This document shows, in pieces, positions 1-13,200 of a DNA stretch of 64,000 nt. Location of the stretch: the NCBI RefSeq assembly GCF_025698545.1, contig NC_068566.1:1843362-1907361 (forward strand), given 5' to 3'. Made by a program: the position numbers and the translations under genes. The notes under the pieces are model-generated. The model worked only from the letters and a program-made list of their open reading frames with translations, had not been told where the DNA came from and made no database searches. This DNA comes from Gossypium raimondii (Eukaryota; Streptophyta; Magnoliopsida; Malvales; Malvaceae). Every line of letters starts with the position of its first letter. Positions within the stretch are counted from its first letter, which is position 1.

Positions 1-1696
1 TAGTGATTAAATAAGGTAATTTTTTTTATTATATAGATTGAGAAAAACAAGATTTGGACCTAGAAACAGGACAAAAACTATGTATTGGATTAGTCGAACT
101 AATTCGTCGTTTCAACGAACGAGGTAAGTTCATATGTTAAATAATGTTCTTAAATTGTGTTCTAAATGTCCATTTATCATTGAATTGATATGAATATTGA
201 TTGGATGATAACGAGCATGAATTGAAAAATTTACGACGTTCGAAAGTCCCGTACGAACATTAGGAATAGCTTAGGATACTGAGATGTGATTACGTGTAAG
301 ACCATGTCTGGGACATCGGCATCGTTATGTGATTGGTGTAAGACCATGTCTGGGATAGTGGCATCGATACGAGATTCGTGTAAGACCATGTCTGGGATGT
401 TGGCATCGGTATGAGATTCGTGTAAGACCATAGCTGGCTATTGGCATTGATATGTGATAACATGTAAAACCATATCTGGGATATGGCATTGTGCGAGTTA
501 TACGAGATTTTTGAGTATCCTTAGCAATTATTAATGGTTCAACGGGCAAATTCAAGACGAGAATAAAAGTGTAAACGAAATAAGTGGTAAAGGTATGTAC
601 GATACTCATACGTATATTGAATGAAAGAAGATTGATAAATAGATGTGAGCTCGTGTATATTACATGGAAATGTTTGAGTTTATGTAAGTGTTTGATTTTA
701 TAAATGCTTATTGAGGATATCGAATTTCACATTATGAGTAAGTGGATAGTTATGAGAAATCCATATAGTTGGTTTATGTGGCATGTATAGGCTAGTTGGT
801 TTATGAAGTGTATAAGTGACCTTTGGCTATTTATGCATATGTGTTTGAGATGTATTTAGCCATGATATTTGGCTTAATAATGATGTAATTTTAATGTGTA
901 TAAGTTGTGTTCATATTAGTTTGGTATGTAAATTTCCTTGTGAAATGGTATATCTTGGTATGTTTGATTATGGTTCAAATAGCTCAATAGACATTTGGTA
1001 AGTGACATGTATATGTTTGGTTACTTGTGGCTTGACCATGAATGCAAATGTGGTGGCAATGTGGCTTAAGAAATGGTATGTTTAAATATGAATTTGAAAT
1101 GATACTTTGGTATGCCTTGGTTTTGTTTTAGATTGAATGATTCGGTTGGATATTTAGTTTGAATTTAAGGCATGTGATAAATGCAATTGATAGTAAGTGG
1201 TGAATGATGAATCATGTGGAGTTGGAATGCTTTGAGCTAGTTTATGGGCATTTGATGAGTAGTAAGGAAATGGATATACAATTGTATGAAATGTACATGA
1301 AATGGTCATTTTTCGTTGCCTATTAGATGTGAAATTGATGCCAAAATGATGTGGTTTAGGTATGCATGTGAAATGTGAGAAATGTGGCTTAAACCAAGTC
1401 TATTTTTGTGCCACATGGTCTGAGCACACGGGCGTGTGACTCGACCGTGTGACCTCTGTTACTTAGAAAATTTTACAAGTTTCAGATATTTTTATATGTG
1501 ATCAGTTTAGTCCCGAACCTTCTCTAATTTATTTTTAAGGTCTCGTAGACCTCAAAAAGGGAAAATATGTGTGTGATTGAATCATATTTATTAATGTTGG
1601 ATTATTTCATTGAGAAATGAATGTTGAATGTTGTGGTTCGATCGGTGATACCTCGTAACCCTATTCTGACGACGAACATGGGTTAGGGGTGTTACA
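1..1696 (+). mobile_element. Solo LTR (gypsy, Del/Tekay-like), 3' part; left end outside window
   Basis: This stretch ends in GGGTTAGGGGTGTTACA, the typical 3' end of long chromovirus-type (Del/Tekay) LTRs, and then joins the AGP-unit spacer at 1697. It carries a 42-bp tandem array (294-501), a TTCAACGGGCAAATT block just after the array, and a CACACGGGCGTGTG-like stretch near 1425. All three landmarks recur in the complete solo LTR at 47496-50335. No gag or pol frame is present. The 5' end and the first target duplication lie before the window, so solo status is inferred from the absence of internal sequence. Confidence 0.7.
294..501. repeat. 42-bp minisatellite inside LTR, about 5 copies
   Basis: Five head-to-tail units of 42 bp, each starting GTGTAAGACCATGTCTGGG, with the last two units more diverged. 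Because 42 is a multiple of 3, the minus strand stays open and gives a 14-residue peptide repeat. That open frame is a by-product of the unit length and not evidence of a gene. Confidence 0.85.
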
Positions 1697-1814
1697 TATT
1701 TGTATGCTTGAATTTTACTCGATTGATAGCTATAGCTTGGCTCAATAATTACCGAATGAAGTTCAAGATTTTTTAGTCAAATTCATTGTAGTGAATGCTA
1801 TGTTTGAATATGTT

Positions 1815-4800
1815 TGTAACACCCTAGGTAGATCTCACACTGACAAAGCACGGGAGATACCTTGGCTATATAACGGGGTAACAACACTTATGTGGTAAAA
1901 GGTCTGTTGGGGGTGAATAGGCACTCCCGAGAACAAATTCGTGATGGCCATGACCCATGCCTATTCTATACTAGTCAAATGCATGTATGTGTTTACTTAA
2001 GTTGATCGAATGTGTCTATTGCCTTGTTTGCTATCAACGAATATCTGTAATCTGCAAATGTACGCTATTGTATTGCTTTCTGATGTTTTGAATGCGTTAT
2101 TGCAAGCTTATTGTTCTTGCTTTTTGAACGTTTGACAAACATACCTGTGTTACTGATTTATTGATCGCATGTTTTTACATGCCATTGCACTGTATTGTAG
2201 TTTTTTCTGTCAACCATGATCATGCTACATACATGATATATTATAGTGAATTGCATGGTGATTGGGATTGATTGGTGATGGAGGAGTTCCATGGAGTATT
2301 TGCAGTATATCTGCAATATTGTTGTTAGTATACTACACTCGGAGTATTGTAGGATTTATTGGATATTGGTGGCTTGACCATATTATTGGCAGCATCGTCT
2401 GCATCTTATTGGTAGCTTGTCTACATTATTAGCAGTTTACTGCAATTTACTGGTAGGTTATCTGCATTTTTGGTGGGTCATCCACGTTACTGATATCTTG
2501 TTAGCAAACTGTTATTGTTGGTTTATCCACACTAAGCTACGACTTCTAATTATTTTGGTGATTTTGTAAACGGGTTCTGAGGAACTCGTGGTGTGTAATG
2601 GATGGATGGGTAGGACCTTTTGCATTTTCATTCTCAAGCATGCATATGCATAACTATTTGAAGCACCATGAAAGTGTAATTTTTGTTTGTCGAAACCACT
2701 TTTTTTTTAAATAAAAAATTGAAAAAAACGGGGAGCGACTTTGAAAATGAAAATTAGGAAAATGAGAGTCGCCATTGATCCTTTATTGGGGTGTGATCGG
2801 CTCACCTCAAAAACGATTTTGGTCTGCGAAATTTGAGAAAAAGGTTCGAGAGTCGGTTACGCACGAGGAAGGGTTAGCACCCTCGTAACGCCCAAAATTG
2901 GTACCGAATTGATTGTTTAATGTCTTAATGTCGAAATTTTGAAAAGATTTTAAAATACGACCCTTGGAAAAGAAAATTTGAATAAAGTGAATTGGATTAT
3001 AAGACTCACTTATTTCAAAGAGATAAATCGTCACACTTAAGTTAGAGTACAACATTTTAAATCCTCAAAATTAAGTTTATCTCTTGACTTTTAAAACCTA
3101 TGCATTTTGAGAAGGATATATGATTATTTGGGTCAAATGAGAAAATCAAAACCCAGTAAGTTAGGGCTCGATTTCTCAAAATTCCTAAATATCGAATATT
3201 GCCTTTATTTCCATTTATTAGAAAAATCCTCGTCTCGAGAAAATAACATGTCATATCCAATGCGTTAGGACACCACGCGTCGAATTCCCGAGAATGATCT
3301 TTTTACTTATATTTTAATTAAAAAGGATATTCGGTCTCTTAGATCCTGAGGAATATTGGAATCCAGTAAGTTAGGACACAATCTTTTCGAGGATCCCAAA
3401 TTCCGAGTGTCTCATTATTTTGAAAGACTTTTGTATAAAATGGTTTTGACACTTAAATAATATGAAACGTAACCTTTTAAGCAAATAAAACGCGATAGAA
3501 TGATGATGTACAACGTGAAATGATAATTCGTAAGCCAAAATGTACACTAATGACTACAAACAATCAATTGATACAAACAAACAATACCGTATACATAAGA
3601 GCAATGGTTACATGTAAATACTAACATTTAAAAGCTAATGAATTAAAATCAATAATATATATTAATTTAAATAAGTAATATATTGGGATGAAAAACTTAA
3701 TATAAATAATATATATATATAAAGAGTTGAAATAAATTAAGTGTATAATAAAATAAAGTTAAAAAATAGGCATGCAAAATAATTAAAATAGTTGATAAGA
3801 CTAAGTAAACGGTACACGTAAACATGTTTTAAATATTGAATTTAAATCAATTTAGAGCAAATAGTATAGGTTAATTTTAAGATAAGTAATATGTAAAATA
3901 GCTTAAAATAAAGACATATAAAGTAACTTAAAATAATAATCCATAAAGCAAGTTAAAATAATCATATACAAATTCAATATAATATATACATATACATACG
4001 GAAATTTTAAATAAAATAAATCAAAATAAACTAATTTTAAAATAACATAAAAATAAATGGCTTAAACTAAATAATATATGAAAAATATGAAAACAATATT
4101 TAATATTTAGAATTTTATAAAATTACAGGATAACAAATAGCTAAATAAATTAATAAATAAAGCTTAAACAATTTAATTGGGTGAATAGGGATTAAATTTG
4201 AATTTAAAACGAAATTGAGAAAGAAAACATAAAATAAAATAAAATGAGGGGGTCAGAGCACAACGCGCGATTAATATGAAGGCCAAATGGGAAATATTCC
4301 CTTCCCTCAGAACACTGCGTTTTTGCGCGGGTCAAAATGAAACCAACAAAAAATTACATAGCCAGAATTAAAAATAACAAGTGGGCTGGATTGGGTTTCG
4401 GCACAAAAGCAAAAGGACTTAGCATGCAAATATCCCTCCCCCTGCCGAAACGCGCGGATCTAGCCGCATTTGGGTTGGGTCATCGGGTATGGCTCAATAC
4501 GGCACCGTTTTAGGGCCATTGACTCAGGCCCTAAACGGTGCCATTTTTCCCACTTTAAATAGCCCTTTTTAAACCCTAAAACCAGATACTAGAGGACTCA
4601 CCCCCCTCCGCCGTTGCACAAGCCCGAACCCTATCCCAAATCCATTTCGGACGGAATCGGCAGGGCTCCGACAGTGCGCTTTCGTGAAGGTAAGAGTCTC
4701 TTTCCTCCTCTTCTTTTATTCTTCGTTTCTAAAGCAAGAACAAATCGAAGAAAACCGAAAATAAAAAAATCAAAATAAAAGATCAGACGAAATCGGAGAA

Positions 4801-6591
4801 TCACCTAAACGATATGTTCTTTTCTGTTTTTTGAATTTTTTGTAATGATTTTTTGTCTGTCCAAATACAAAATGTTTTCTCTCTGATCTTATAGCCGAAC
4901 ATTCAGAATGAGAAAAAATAAATAAATAAACAAAAATAAAATATTTGTTCTCTCTGTTGAGCTGTGTTTGTTGCATTGCAGGTACGGGTACGGAGACCTA
5001 CGTGGAGGTACAGAGGTGGCCGTATACAGGCATGCGTGGCTGGGGAGAACGGCGCTGGAGGTTGTTGTTGCAGCACTCGTGCTATGGTTGAATGCCTAGG
5101 GTTTCTTTTAGTTGTTGGGCCACATAGTAGTTGGGCCAGGTGTAGTTGGGTTTAGGCTTGGGCTAGGTTAGTTGATTTGGGCCACGTTGGGCCCATGTAT
5201 TTGGACTGTGGACTGTTATTAATTTTTTGTTTGGTTTATATATTTGTGCTTTTGGGCCCGGGAAAATTGGGCCTATTACATTGTCTACTACTGTAATTAC
5301 CGATAATCTATTAGCTTTTGTGCTCTATTGTTAAACTAGTTTCTTGCACGATTTGTAAGTTCTACATACTCTGTTCACCTTTGATTAAGACTCACACTGG
5401 GTTTTTTAAGCTCATTCTATTAGTTTAACATTTCTCAGGTAGTCTGTAAAGTTAGGGCTTGGATTTGGCAATTTGGAGGTCTCGTCTCGATTTTACTAAA
5501 TAAAATATTTAATTTTATATTTTTATTATTTGGTTTGTAATAATTTATTTACGAATTGTCGCATTGGATTGGTTTTTGGGGTATATTTAGTTATTGCATG
5601 CATGAACGCAAAGAATTGGATAAGTTAAATAATTGACCCAATTAATAATTGGTCATTAAAGTTAGTAATTATGGTTTTAGAAACTAATTGTGAATAATGA
5701 TTTTTCACCTGCAAAACTGGATTTTTTCTGGAAACTCAGAATAACAATTAATGATCAAATATGTAATATGTTTTTAAATTTAATGAAAATATTTTTAATT
5801 TGAATTTTAATGGAACTTGCCAAAATTAATTTTATGTAAAAAAATAAAGAGATTCCAGTAGGGTTTCTTGAAAAATAAGCGAATGTTTTGAAAACAAGTT
5901 TATGAGAGTTTGTTTGTTTCCTTTGGGCCATTTCTGTGGTCGATATGACCTTCAAAATCTAGTCTTAACTTTTGGGCTAGGGTAGGGAGGTTATATTAGA
6001 AAATAAATGGAATGGTAAGTTGAATTAGATGGTGGATTGAATATGATATAGATTTGGCTATATACATGTAATGTTATGGATTGGATATGTTTTTGCTATC
6101 CTAATACCTTGTTCTATATTATCTATACATGTTTTGGCATAGGTGACTGTGAATCATAAAAGTGTAAATTAGCGGGTTTGTTTGGAAACTTGAAATAGCT
6201 ATAAAATGACTCAAATTTTACCAAAAATAGAGCCCATGTCCCAATGACTAATCATCCTCATCGCAACTTCAGCCGACATGAGTCACATCGCGATGTCGAG
6301 TGGACTGAAGTCATGACGTGAAAAACTATTTGGCGATGTCACCACATCGGCCATGAGATTTTGAAGCATTGCGTTTTGGTTTGGTCTTCTTTTATGTTCG
6401 GGTCAACAAAAAAGTTTTGCAAACCCGATTAAGACTCAGATTTGATTATGTATCATAATGCAAATGTGTTTAATTTATAATTGTATGTTTGAATGATTAT
6501 GTTTCTGTATAATTGACTATAGTTTCGCCGGTAATAAATGTGGCATCCTATAGCTCAGACCCAGTGATCGGGTCAAGCGAGGGGTGTTACA
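1815..6591 (+). mobile_element. LTR family A, copy 0 (interrupted by LTR D at 2688-5280)
   Basis: Starts TGTAACACCCTAGG and ends GAGGGGTGTTACA. With the nested LTR removed it is about 2.18 kb, close to the copies at 16691, 20943 and 28030. No coding sequence remains. The USE-like box near the start is changed to ATCTCACACTG and the TATA-like box reads TATATAAC. No target duplication is visible: the flanks are ATGTT and CAATG. Confidence 0.75.
2688..5280 (-). mobile_element. Solo LTR family D (gypsy, Tat/Ogre-like), inserted in LTR A
   Basis: Read on the minus strand it starts TGTAATAGGCCC and ends GGTTTCGACA. It is 2593 bp long. The flanks TTGTT (2683-2687) and TTGTC (5281-5285) look like a target duplication with one change, and the uninterrupted site can be seen in the sister units near 17480 and 21800. 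It contains the stretch CCTTCCTCGTGCGTAAC (read on the minus strand), which I associate with Tat-lineage LTRs. An inverted copy lies at 11915-14494. Its interior is extremely AT-rich and has no coding sequence. Confidence 0.75.
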
Positions 6592-6886
6592 CAATGGGTA
6601 TTTCAGCCAAAGGAAAGGGGAGGATGAGTAGATTTTAACAAAGAGATTCAAGGGATTTAGAATGAAAGAAGGAATAAATTTTAAATTAGGAAAATAGGTC
6701 TAACCAAGTTGGCAACTTGAATATTGAAGCTAAATCCCATTTTCCCCCCAAATACTAGGCGCTCCTTTAGGCTTAGAGATATTTAAGAAAAAAAAACCTT
6801 AAACAGGTCTACAAGTGATCTATTCACCCATGATTAACCATACAAGCAAGCAAGTTATAGATAAGTTCAATCATACAAATCACTTT
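6592..6886. other. AGP-unit spacer upstream of AGP1 (part 1)
   Basis: Matches the sequence that directly follows LTR A in the other units (18793-19085 and 23102-23395). It is non-coding. It breaks off where LTR F is inserted and resumes at 10119. Confidence 0.75.
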
Positions 6887-9800
6887 TGTAACAGCCCGAA
6901 TTTTGGGCTAGTCAGAATAGTGGTTTTGGGACCACAAATTTGACGAGAAAAAAAATTATTTTCATTATATTTTTATGGTCTACGATTTCAAAAAATGATT
7001 TCGTGAAAATTTTGTTCAAAAATTTTGACGTTTGGGCACTCAATTTAGTCAAAAGGACTAAATTGTAAAAAGTGCAAAAGTTGAGTTCTACATGTTAGAA
7101 GTGTTCAATTGTTATGAAATTTTAAACTGAAGGTCCTTAAATGGTAATTAGACCATTGGTTAACTTTTTGGACAAAAATGGACAAGAGATAAGTGAAATA
7201 GGAAATTTTTAAGTTGGGGGCATTTTGGTCATTTAGTAATTAAAAGAATTAAAAAGGCCAAAATAGCCAAATATTTGTCCATCTTCTCCATGGTGAACGA
7301 AATCAGCAAGGGGAAGCCATATTTAGGGTTTTCAAGCTTCGAATATCCATAGTAAGTGATTCCAAGTCCCGTTTTTAATGTTCTTTACGTTTTTGGAGTC
7401 CTAGTAACTTGATTTAGCTTATTCTAGCAATAATTTAATCTAGGGTTCATATTTGGAAAAATACCCATAGGTGAAATATGTTTATTTTGATGTTTTATGG
7501 TAGAATATGAAGCTTTAAATTATGTTAAATAACTTTTGCTAGTCGATTTTAAGTGAAAGCGAGTAAATTGACATAATCGGTAAAAATACCTAATGTTCAT
7601 AAGTGTTAGAGTGAGAATTTGATGTTGTCATAGAAGGGAAAAATGTTCAGCATGTTATAAAACATAATAAAAAGGAATAAAGTTTAATTTCCGAGCCTAG
7701 GGGTAAAATCATAATTTTGTGAAACTTTAGGAGCAAAAATGTAATTTTGCCAAAATGTGATTTTTGGACTGGATTGAATAATTTAAGTGTTAAATAAGTT
7801 AAATGTGTTATTATAAGTCAAGAAAGATAAGGAATTGACTTTGATTAGTGAAAAGGAAGAAAATGAGAAAAAGTGAGAAATTTCCCGAATGAACATTCGG
7901 AATAAAAAGGGATACGAATGAAGTGACAGAAATGATCACATTTGTGGCATGGAATGTGTGTAGGCCACTATGTGAAAGTGAAAGTGATGGTCACGTGTGT
8001 AGTACTATGTGCTGGCTACTACGTGTACCAGAATGATAGGTCGCAAGTGTAGTACTATGTGCAGGCTACTATGCGTACCAGATAGCTTCGATCACGTGTG
8101 TAGTACTATGTGCAGGCTACTACGTGTATCGGATAATGATGGTCACATGTGTAGTACTATGTGCAGGCTACTATGTGAACCGGTATCATTAATTATAAGG
8201 TGGTTGCTATGTGCTAATCCCACCGGATATCATTGATTACAAAGGGTGGTTGCTATGTGCTGAATCCACCGTGTATCTGTTATTATTCCGAAGTGTTCAT
8301 CGGGAAATTGACTAAGTGAAAATACATGAGATCATGTAACGATTAAGTGCGATTGAATGATGAATATATGTGTGGAATTGAATTGAATAATGATTGAAAG
8401 TGAAAAGTAAAATTATGAAAAGTAAAATTAGCAACAAAAGCAGTTTTGGACAAGAACAATAGTGTGACTTTGAAAAATCACCAAAAATGGTGGAAATTTA
8501 ATTAGAGAGTGAATAAGATATGAAATGAAATCTTAATGAGTTTATTTTACATAAAATAAATAGAGCAAGCAAAAAAGTTATATATTTTGAGATATTTGAA
8601 TTTTAGTGACGCAGGTCGGATTGATTTCAAATCCCTATTCGACTTTCGAAAATAATTAAAATTGTACAAAAATAATCATGAGTTATAATTTATATGCTTA
8701 TAATACTTAATGAGTATATTTTCAAAGGAAATAAATGGAAATATCATCTGAATTTTATATAATGAGATAATTCATTTTTAGTGAAGAGAGGTTAGAGATG
8801 TTGAGCAGTGAAATAGGGGTGACTTTAAAGAATAAAATGTACTAATTAGATAAGCCAAAATTTTTGAAAATTTTATGGTAAGAATATATGTGAGTCTAGT
8901 TTCAGGTAAAATTAATGGAACTTAATTTGGAGCTTTGTACCTTCGGATAAAAATAATTTAGTGACTGTAAGTCGACTAGACAGCTTTGAATTTAAATATA
9001 AGTGAATAGTGAAATTATGTATAATGCTATTTAAGCATGTTATATACATAAAGGAGGTGGGATGGAGAGGAGGAGGAGGACAATAAAGTATATGAATGAA
9101 TTGTGTATAATTTGTTAAATGTCTGATTATAATCGATAAATGTTGAAATAGGAGTGATGCTTATATTGGTGCATTACTGGTCATGGTAAGCTCATGAGAG
9201 AAAATAAAGTTTCATAGCATATGCGTGTGGTATATTTGGTATGAAATGATGTCATGAGTGGCTCATGAATTAAATCATTTTGGTAAGTTGATGCATAATT
9301 ATAGTATTCAAATATATACATATTTGTAATATTTTTCTATGTGATTCGGAAAAAGGGGGAATAAATAGCATACTGAAAATTCGGCCATGGTGCTAAGTTT
9401 ATGTTAAAGGAGTGTTTTATCGCATATCTTAAGTAATGGAATGTTATGAATTTTGAGATTAATTTGCTAGTCAAATAAATGACAAATGAATTGATTACGT
9501 ATTCGTAATTTTAACATATGCTTGGTATATGAAACGTAATAATATATGCTTGAATAAACTTTAAGTATTCGAATGACATGGATTTGATGGTGATAAGATT
9601 CGAAAATTGAATTCATGAAGCACAGGTGATGTATTATTGTTGTGTGATAGCTTGGTTCGAGAAATTGGTTAGGTAAATGGTAAGTGAAAGCATTTATGGA
9701 TATAGAAGAAAATTTAGAATGAATATGAAATTTAGCTCAATTAAATGATTTCATCAATTAAACATTGTGTATACCAGAATGTGTTAGTGAATTACATATA

Positions 9801-10075
9801 TGAAAATAACATGAAAAGATTTATGATTGTGATTAACATTGATTCTGACTTAAAGTGGATTCTTCAATATTGGATTGATTTAGTGGATATATTGAGCAAA
9901 TGAATGGGTATGTATTGGGCCTCGTAGACCCTAATTAGTGACTCGAAGATAATAATTTGAAAGTTTTTAATTTGGATGAAATTTTATAACTCGGTTTAAT
10001 ATATTTATAAGTGCATTTATTCTAGTAATGCCTCATACCCTATTCCAGCGTAGAATACGGGTAAGGGGTGTTACA
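6887..10075 (+). mobile_element. Solo LTR family F (gypsy, Del/Tekay-like) in AGP1 upstream spacer
   Basis: Starts TGTAACAGCCCG and ends GGGTAAGGGGTGTTACA, giving about 3.19 kb. The uninterrupted site is visible in AGP2 and AGP3 upstream DNA (CAAATCACT followed by CTAATCATGG). No matching 5-bp repeat flanks it, because 43 extra bases resembling another LTR end (10076-10118) follow. The insertion history is therefore at least two steps. It has an internal tandem array at 7986-8190 and no gag or pol. Confidence 0.65.
7986..8190. repeat. Minisatellite of about 50 bp in LTR F, 4 copies
   Basis: Four units share GTGTAGTACTATGTGCAGGC followed by TACTA(C/T)GTG. Unit length varies from about 49 to 53 bp. 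The array lies just upstream of a TTCATCGGGAAATT block, the same relative place as the unrelated array in the LTR at the left edge. Confidence 0.75.
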
Positions 10076-10269
10076 ATGTGACATCACCAGATTCGGCCCT
10101 AATGTTTAGGCCGTCTAATCATGGAAACTAAACATTTGAGAGATCATGAAATAAGCATTGAGACTTCGGCTTTTCGTTCGTGATAATATGAACTCAAAGC
10201 TCGTATTTCTTTCCATTTAATGGAACCATTGAAGCATATAGAATGTGATAGATAATTAGATATTAGATA
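10076..10269. other. Orphan LTR end (43 bp) plus AGP1 upstream spacer (part 2)
   Basis: Bases 10076-10118 resemble the terminal part of family-B LTRs (compare 33483-33525), but the GGTGTTACA end is missing. From 10119 the spacer resumes and follows AGP2 and AGP3 upstream DNA (19084 onward and 23393 onward) until about 10269. There it breaks into another LTR remnant. Confidence 0.55.
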
Positions 10270-13200
10270 TATAATTTGATTGATAATTAGAAATTAGACG
10301 TGGGGAGTTTGATGGAGAGAAATAAGGGATTGAGGTGGTTATCAAATATTCTGTTCATTTTTTTCTTCTTTTTTTACTTTCCTCAAAATCCCTCCACCCT
10401 CTTGCCGTTTTTCTCTTCATTGCTGCCGAATTTCTGCTCTCTTTCACCCTTCATCTTCTTGATTTTTCTTTTCCGACTCTACCTCGTGTCGCTCCACCTT
10501 TGTGTGGGATCGTTTGATAAGTTTTAGATAAGTGATTTGTCTCTGTTTTTTAACTTTCTTCTGAATTGTTTTGTTTATTCCAATTAGGGGAGGATTCAAG
10601 GGCTCGTAATCACCAATCGGAGTCTTAGTTTGTGTGGAAATTACTGTTCATCGGTTGAAGGTAAGGTTTAGTCGCTTATGGGTTAAAACCTCGATACGAG
10701 TTCAATTTAGGATCATGTTATGTGAGATTAAATTAATGTTTTTTGTTCAATTATAGGCTTTGGAGTGCTCGGGGACTGTTTTAGCATCAAACGAAACCAG
10801 GTGTGTACCTGAAATCTAAAAAATAAGATTCGGCGAAAAGCCAAAATTGCTTACTGTTTGGACAGCAGCAGTAGGCTAACTTTGAAAAATCACATAAATT
10901 GTGGAAATCAAATTCAAAAATATGGAATTAAATCTTATTGAGTGTAGTTTCTCATAGAAGAAACGGTGTAAGTAATGGAATTGTAAATCGTGAGATATAA
11001 TAAGTTTTGTGAGACAAGGTCAGAATGAATTCAGGTTCCCCTGTTCTGACTTTGGAAAATCATCAAAAATTTGAGAAAAATAATTAAGGGTTAAAATTTA
11101 CATGTTTAAATTATTAATGAGTCTATTTTTAATAGAAACAAATGGTAATAGTATCAAAATTTTGTAGTAAGAGATAATTAATTTTTAGCAAAGGAAGGTC
11201 GAAGCTGTCACACAGCAGAATAGGGGTAAGATTGAAGATTTTATTGTCCTCATTGGCTCAATGAAAATTTCTAAACATTTTATGGCAGAAAGATATGTGA
11301 GTCTAGTTTCAAATACATCAAGTGGACCTTAATTTGGAATTCTGTAGCTTAAGATATAAATAATTTAGTAACAGTGACTCAAGTAGATAGCTTTGAAGGG
11401 ACATATAAGTAAATAGTGAAAACATATATGAATATTTAGCTAGCACGGGTTACATTAAATATGGACCACGCGGCCAAGGCCATATTGGGCTGAGTGGACC
11501 ACACGGGCGTGTGGGCCCACACGGGTAGACCACATGGGCGTGTAAGCCCATTTTCACTGAATTGATGGCTAAGGTTACACTGGTCGCCCAAGTCAACTGT
11601 GAACCTACTGTAGGGTCGGTAAGCATGACTTAGACCCCTAATTGTACAAACTGACTGTTTGATTTATATATGTGTTGATCATGACGATAGTATGCTTGTA
11701 TACTGAACTGGTTATATGTACTGATGTCCTGAGATAGCATGTCATGACTTGTATGTTGCATTGCATGGGGTTGGGTTAATTATATTTGGAGGAAGTGTAC
11801 TGAAATGCTCTTAAGCCTAACATACTGGCAGCTCGGCTGCAAATTACTATTTTGTACCACATTCGATGTTACCTAGGGTGTAGGGATAGGTGGGTTGATT
11901 TGATCCCCACATGGTGTAATACCCATTTTTTCCTGGCCCATAATAAACCAATAACCAAAAAAAAGTAAAAATAAAAGTCCAGTTTTTTTTACAAACTCAA
12001 ATAATAAACCCAATTAAACCTACGACCCAAGACCCAACTCAGCCCAATACATAGCCCTAACTACACACACAGAAAAAACCCTAGCCTTCCTACCTCAGCA
12101 GTGCCATAGGCAAACTAGGCACCCTCCGCACGCACACCAGCCTTTCGCCCCAGCCCCACGTGCGCCTCCACTCTAGTTGGCCATGTACTTGCAACTCAAC
12201 AGACAAGGAAACAAGCAGCAAAAAGAAAGGGACTAATAGCAAAATGGAAGCAAAGAATTATTTTCCTTTTTGATATCTATTTTTCTTTTTTGTTTTGACT
12301 ATAAAATCCAATTAAAATCTACAAAAAAAGGGGGAGGAAAGAAATCAATAAAAAGGACGAATAGCAGCTTTTTTAAAGGTGATTTTCTGATTTCTATTAA
12401 TTTTCCTTTGATTTTTTTATTTTATTTGCGAATTAAAAGAGAGAAAGAGAGGAGATCTTACCCTTTCGAGACGTCAGAATCCTTGTTCACTCTGGCTAAA
12501 TCGAAGTTGGAGGAGGTTCGAAATGATGAAGTGAGACAAGGGTGTTGTTGCGGCTGTTATGGTGAAGAAGGGCCAAAAGTTTTCTGCCTAGGGTTTTGAT
12601 TTGGATTTTATAGAGTAAAAAAATGACGTCATTTAGGGCCTGCTTCAGTGGCCTTAAAATGATGCCGTTTAGTAGCCGTCGATCTGCGTGTTGACCCGAC
12701 CCGAGGGGGATCCTCGTGTTTCGTGAAGATGGGTTATTTGCGCACACGGTCCTTTCGCATTTCTAGCGTGTTTCGATCCGATCCTTTTTTGTATTTTATC
12801 TCCTTTTAAATTTTGTCTCCCATTTTATTTCTATTTCAATTAAGTCCGCATCTAAGCGCCGCGTTTTGGGATTGGGGAAATTTCCCTTTTAGTCCCCCAT
12901 GTCATGCGCGCACTGCGTTTTGATCCCTGGACAGTTTTTAATTTCGATTTCTTTCCTTTAAATTCTATTTTGACTTCGATTTAATCCTTATTAAATTAAT
13001 ATATTTAATTATTATTATTATTAATTTTTTTAAAATACACTTAAATATTTATTACTCCATTTTTACCTAATATTAAATCTAATATTATTTTGGTGTTTAA
13101 ACTTAATATTATTTTAGTTTTATTATTAATATTGTTTAATATATTATATATTATTATCTTAGATTTATTATGCATTATTATTTATAATTCATCAATATTA

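Noticed and set aside
231..431. 66-aa minus-strand frame with a 14-residue peptide repeat
   Set aside because: Translation of the 42-bp LTR minisatellite, whose unit length is divisible by 3.
8009..8236. Cys-rich 75-aa frame with repeated CSTMCRLL
   Set aside because: Comes from the array of about 50 bp in LTR F. It looks like a small Cys-rich peptide but has no secretion signal and follows the tandem repeat.
10300..10527. 75-aa Phe/Leu-rich frame
   Set aside because: Pyrimidine-rich LTR leader sequence with no domain and no support from the neighbouring copies.
12270..12599. 109-aa frame with a start resembling a membrane peptide
   Set aside because: Lies wholly inside solo LTR D copy 2. 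The inverted sister copy does not preserve it.
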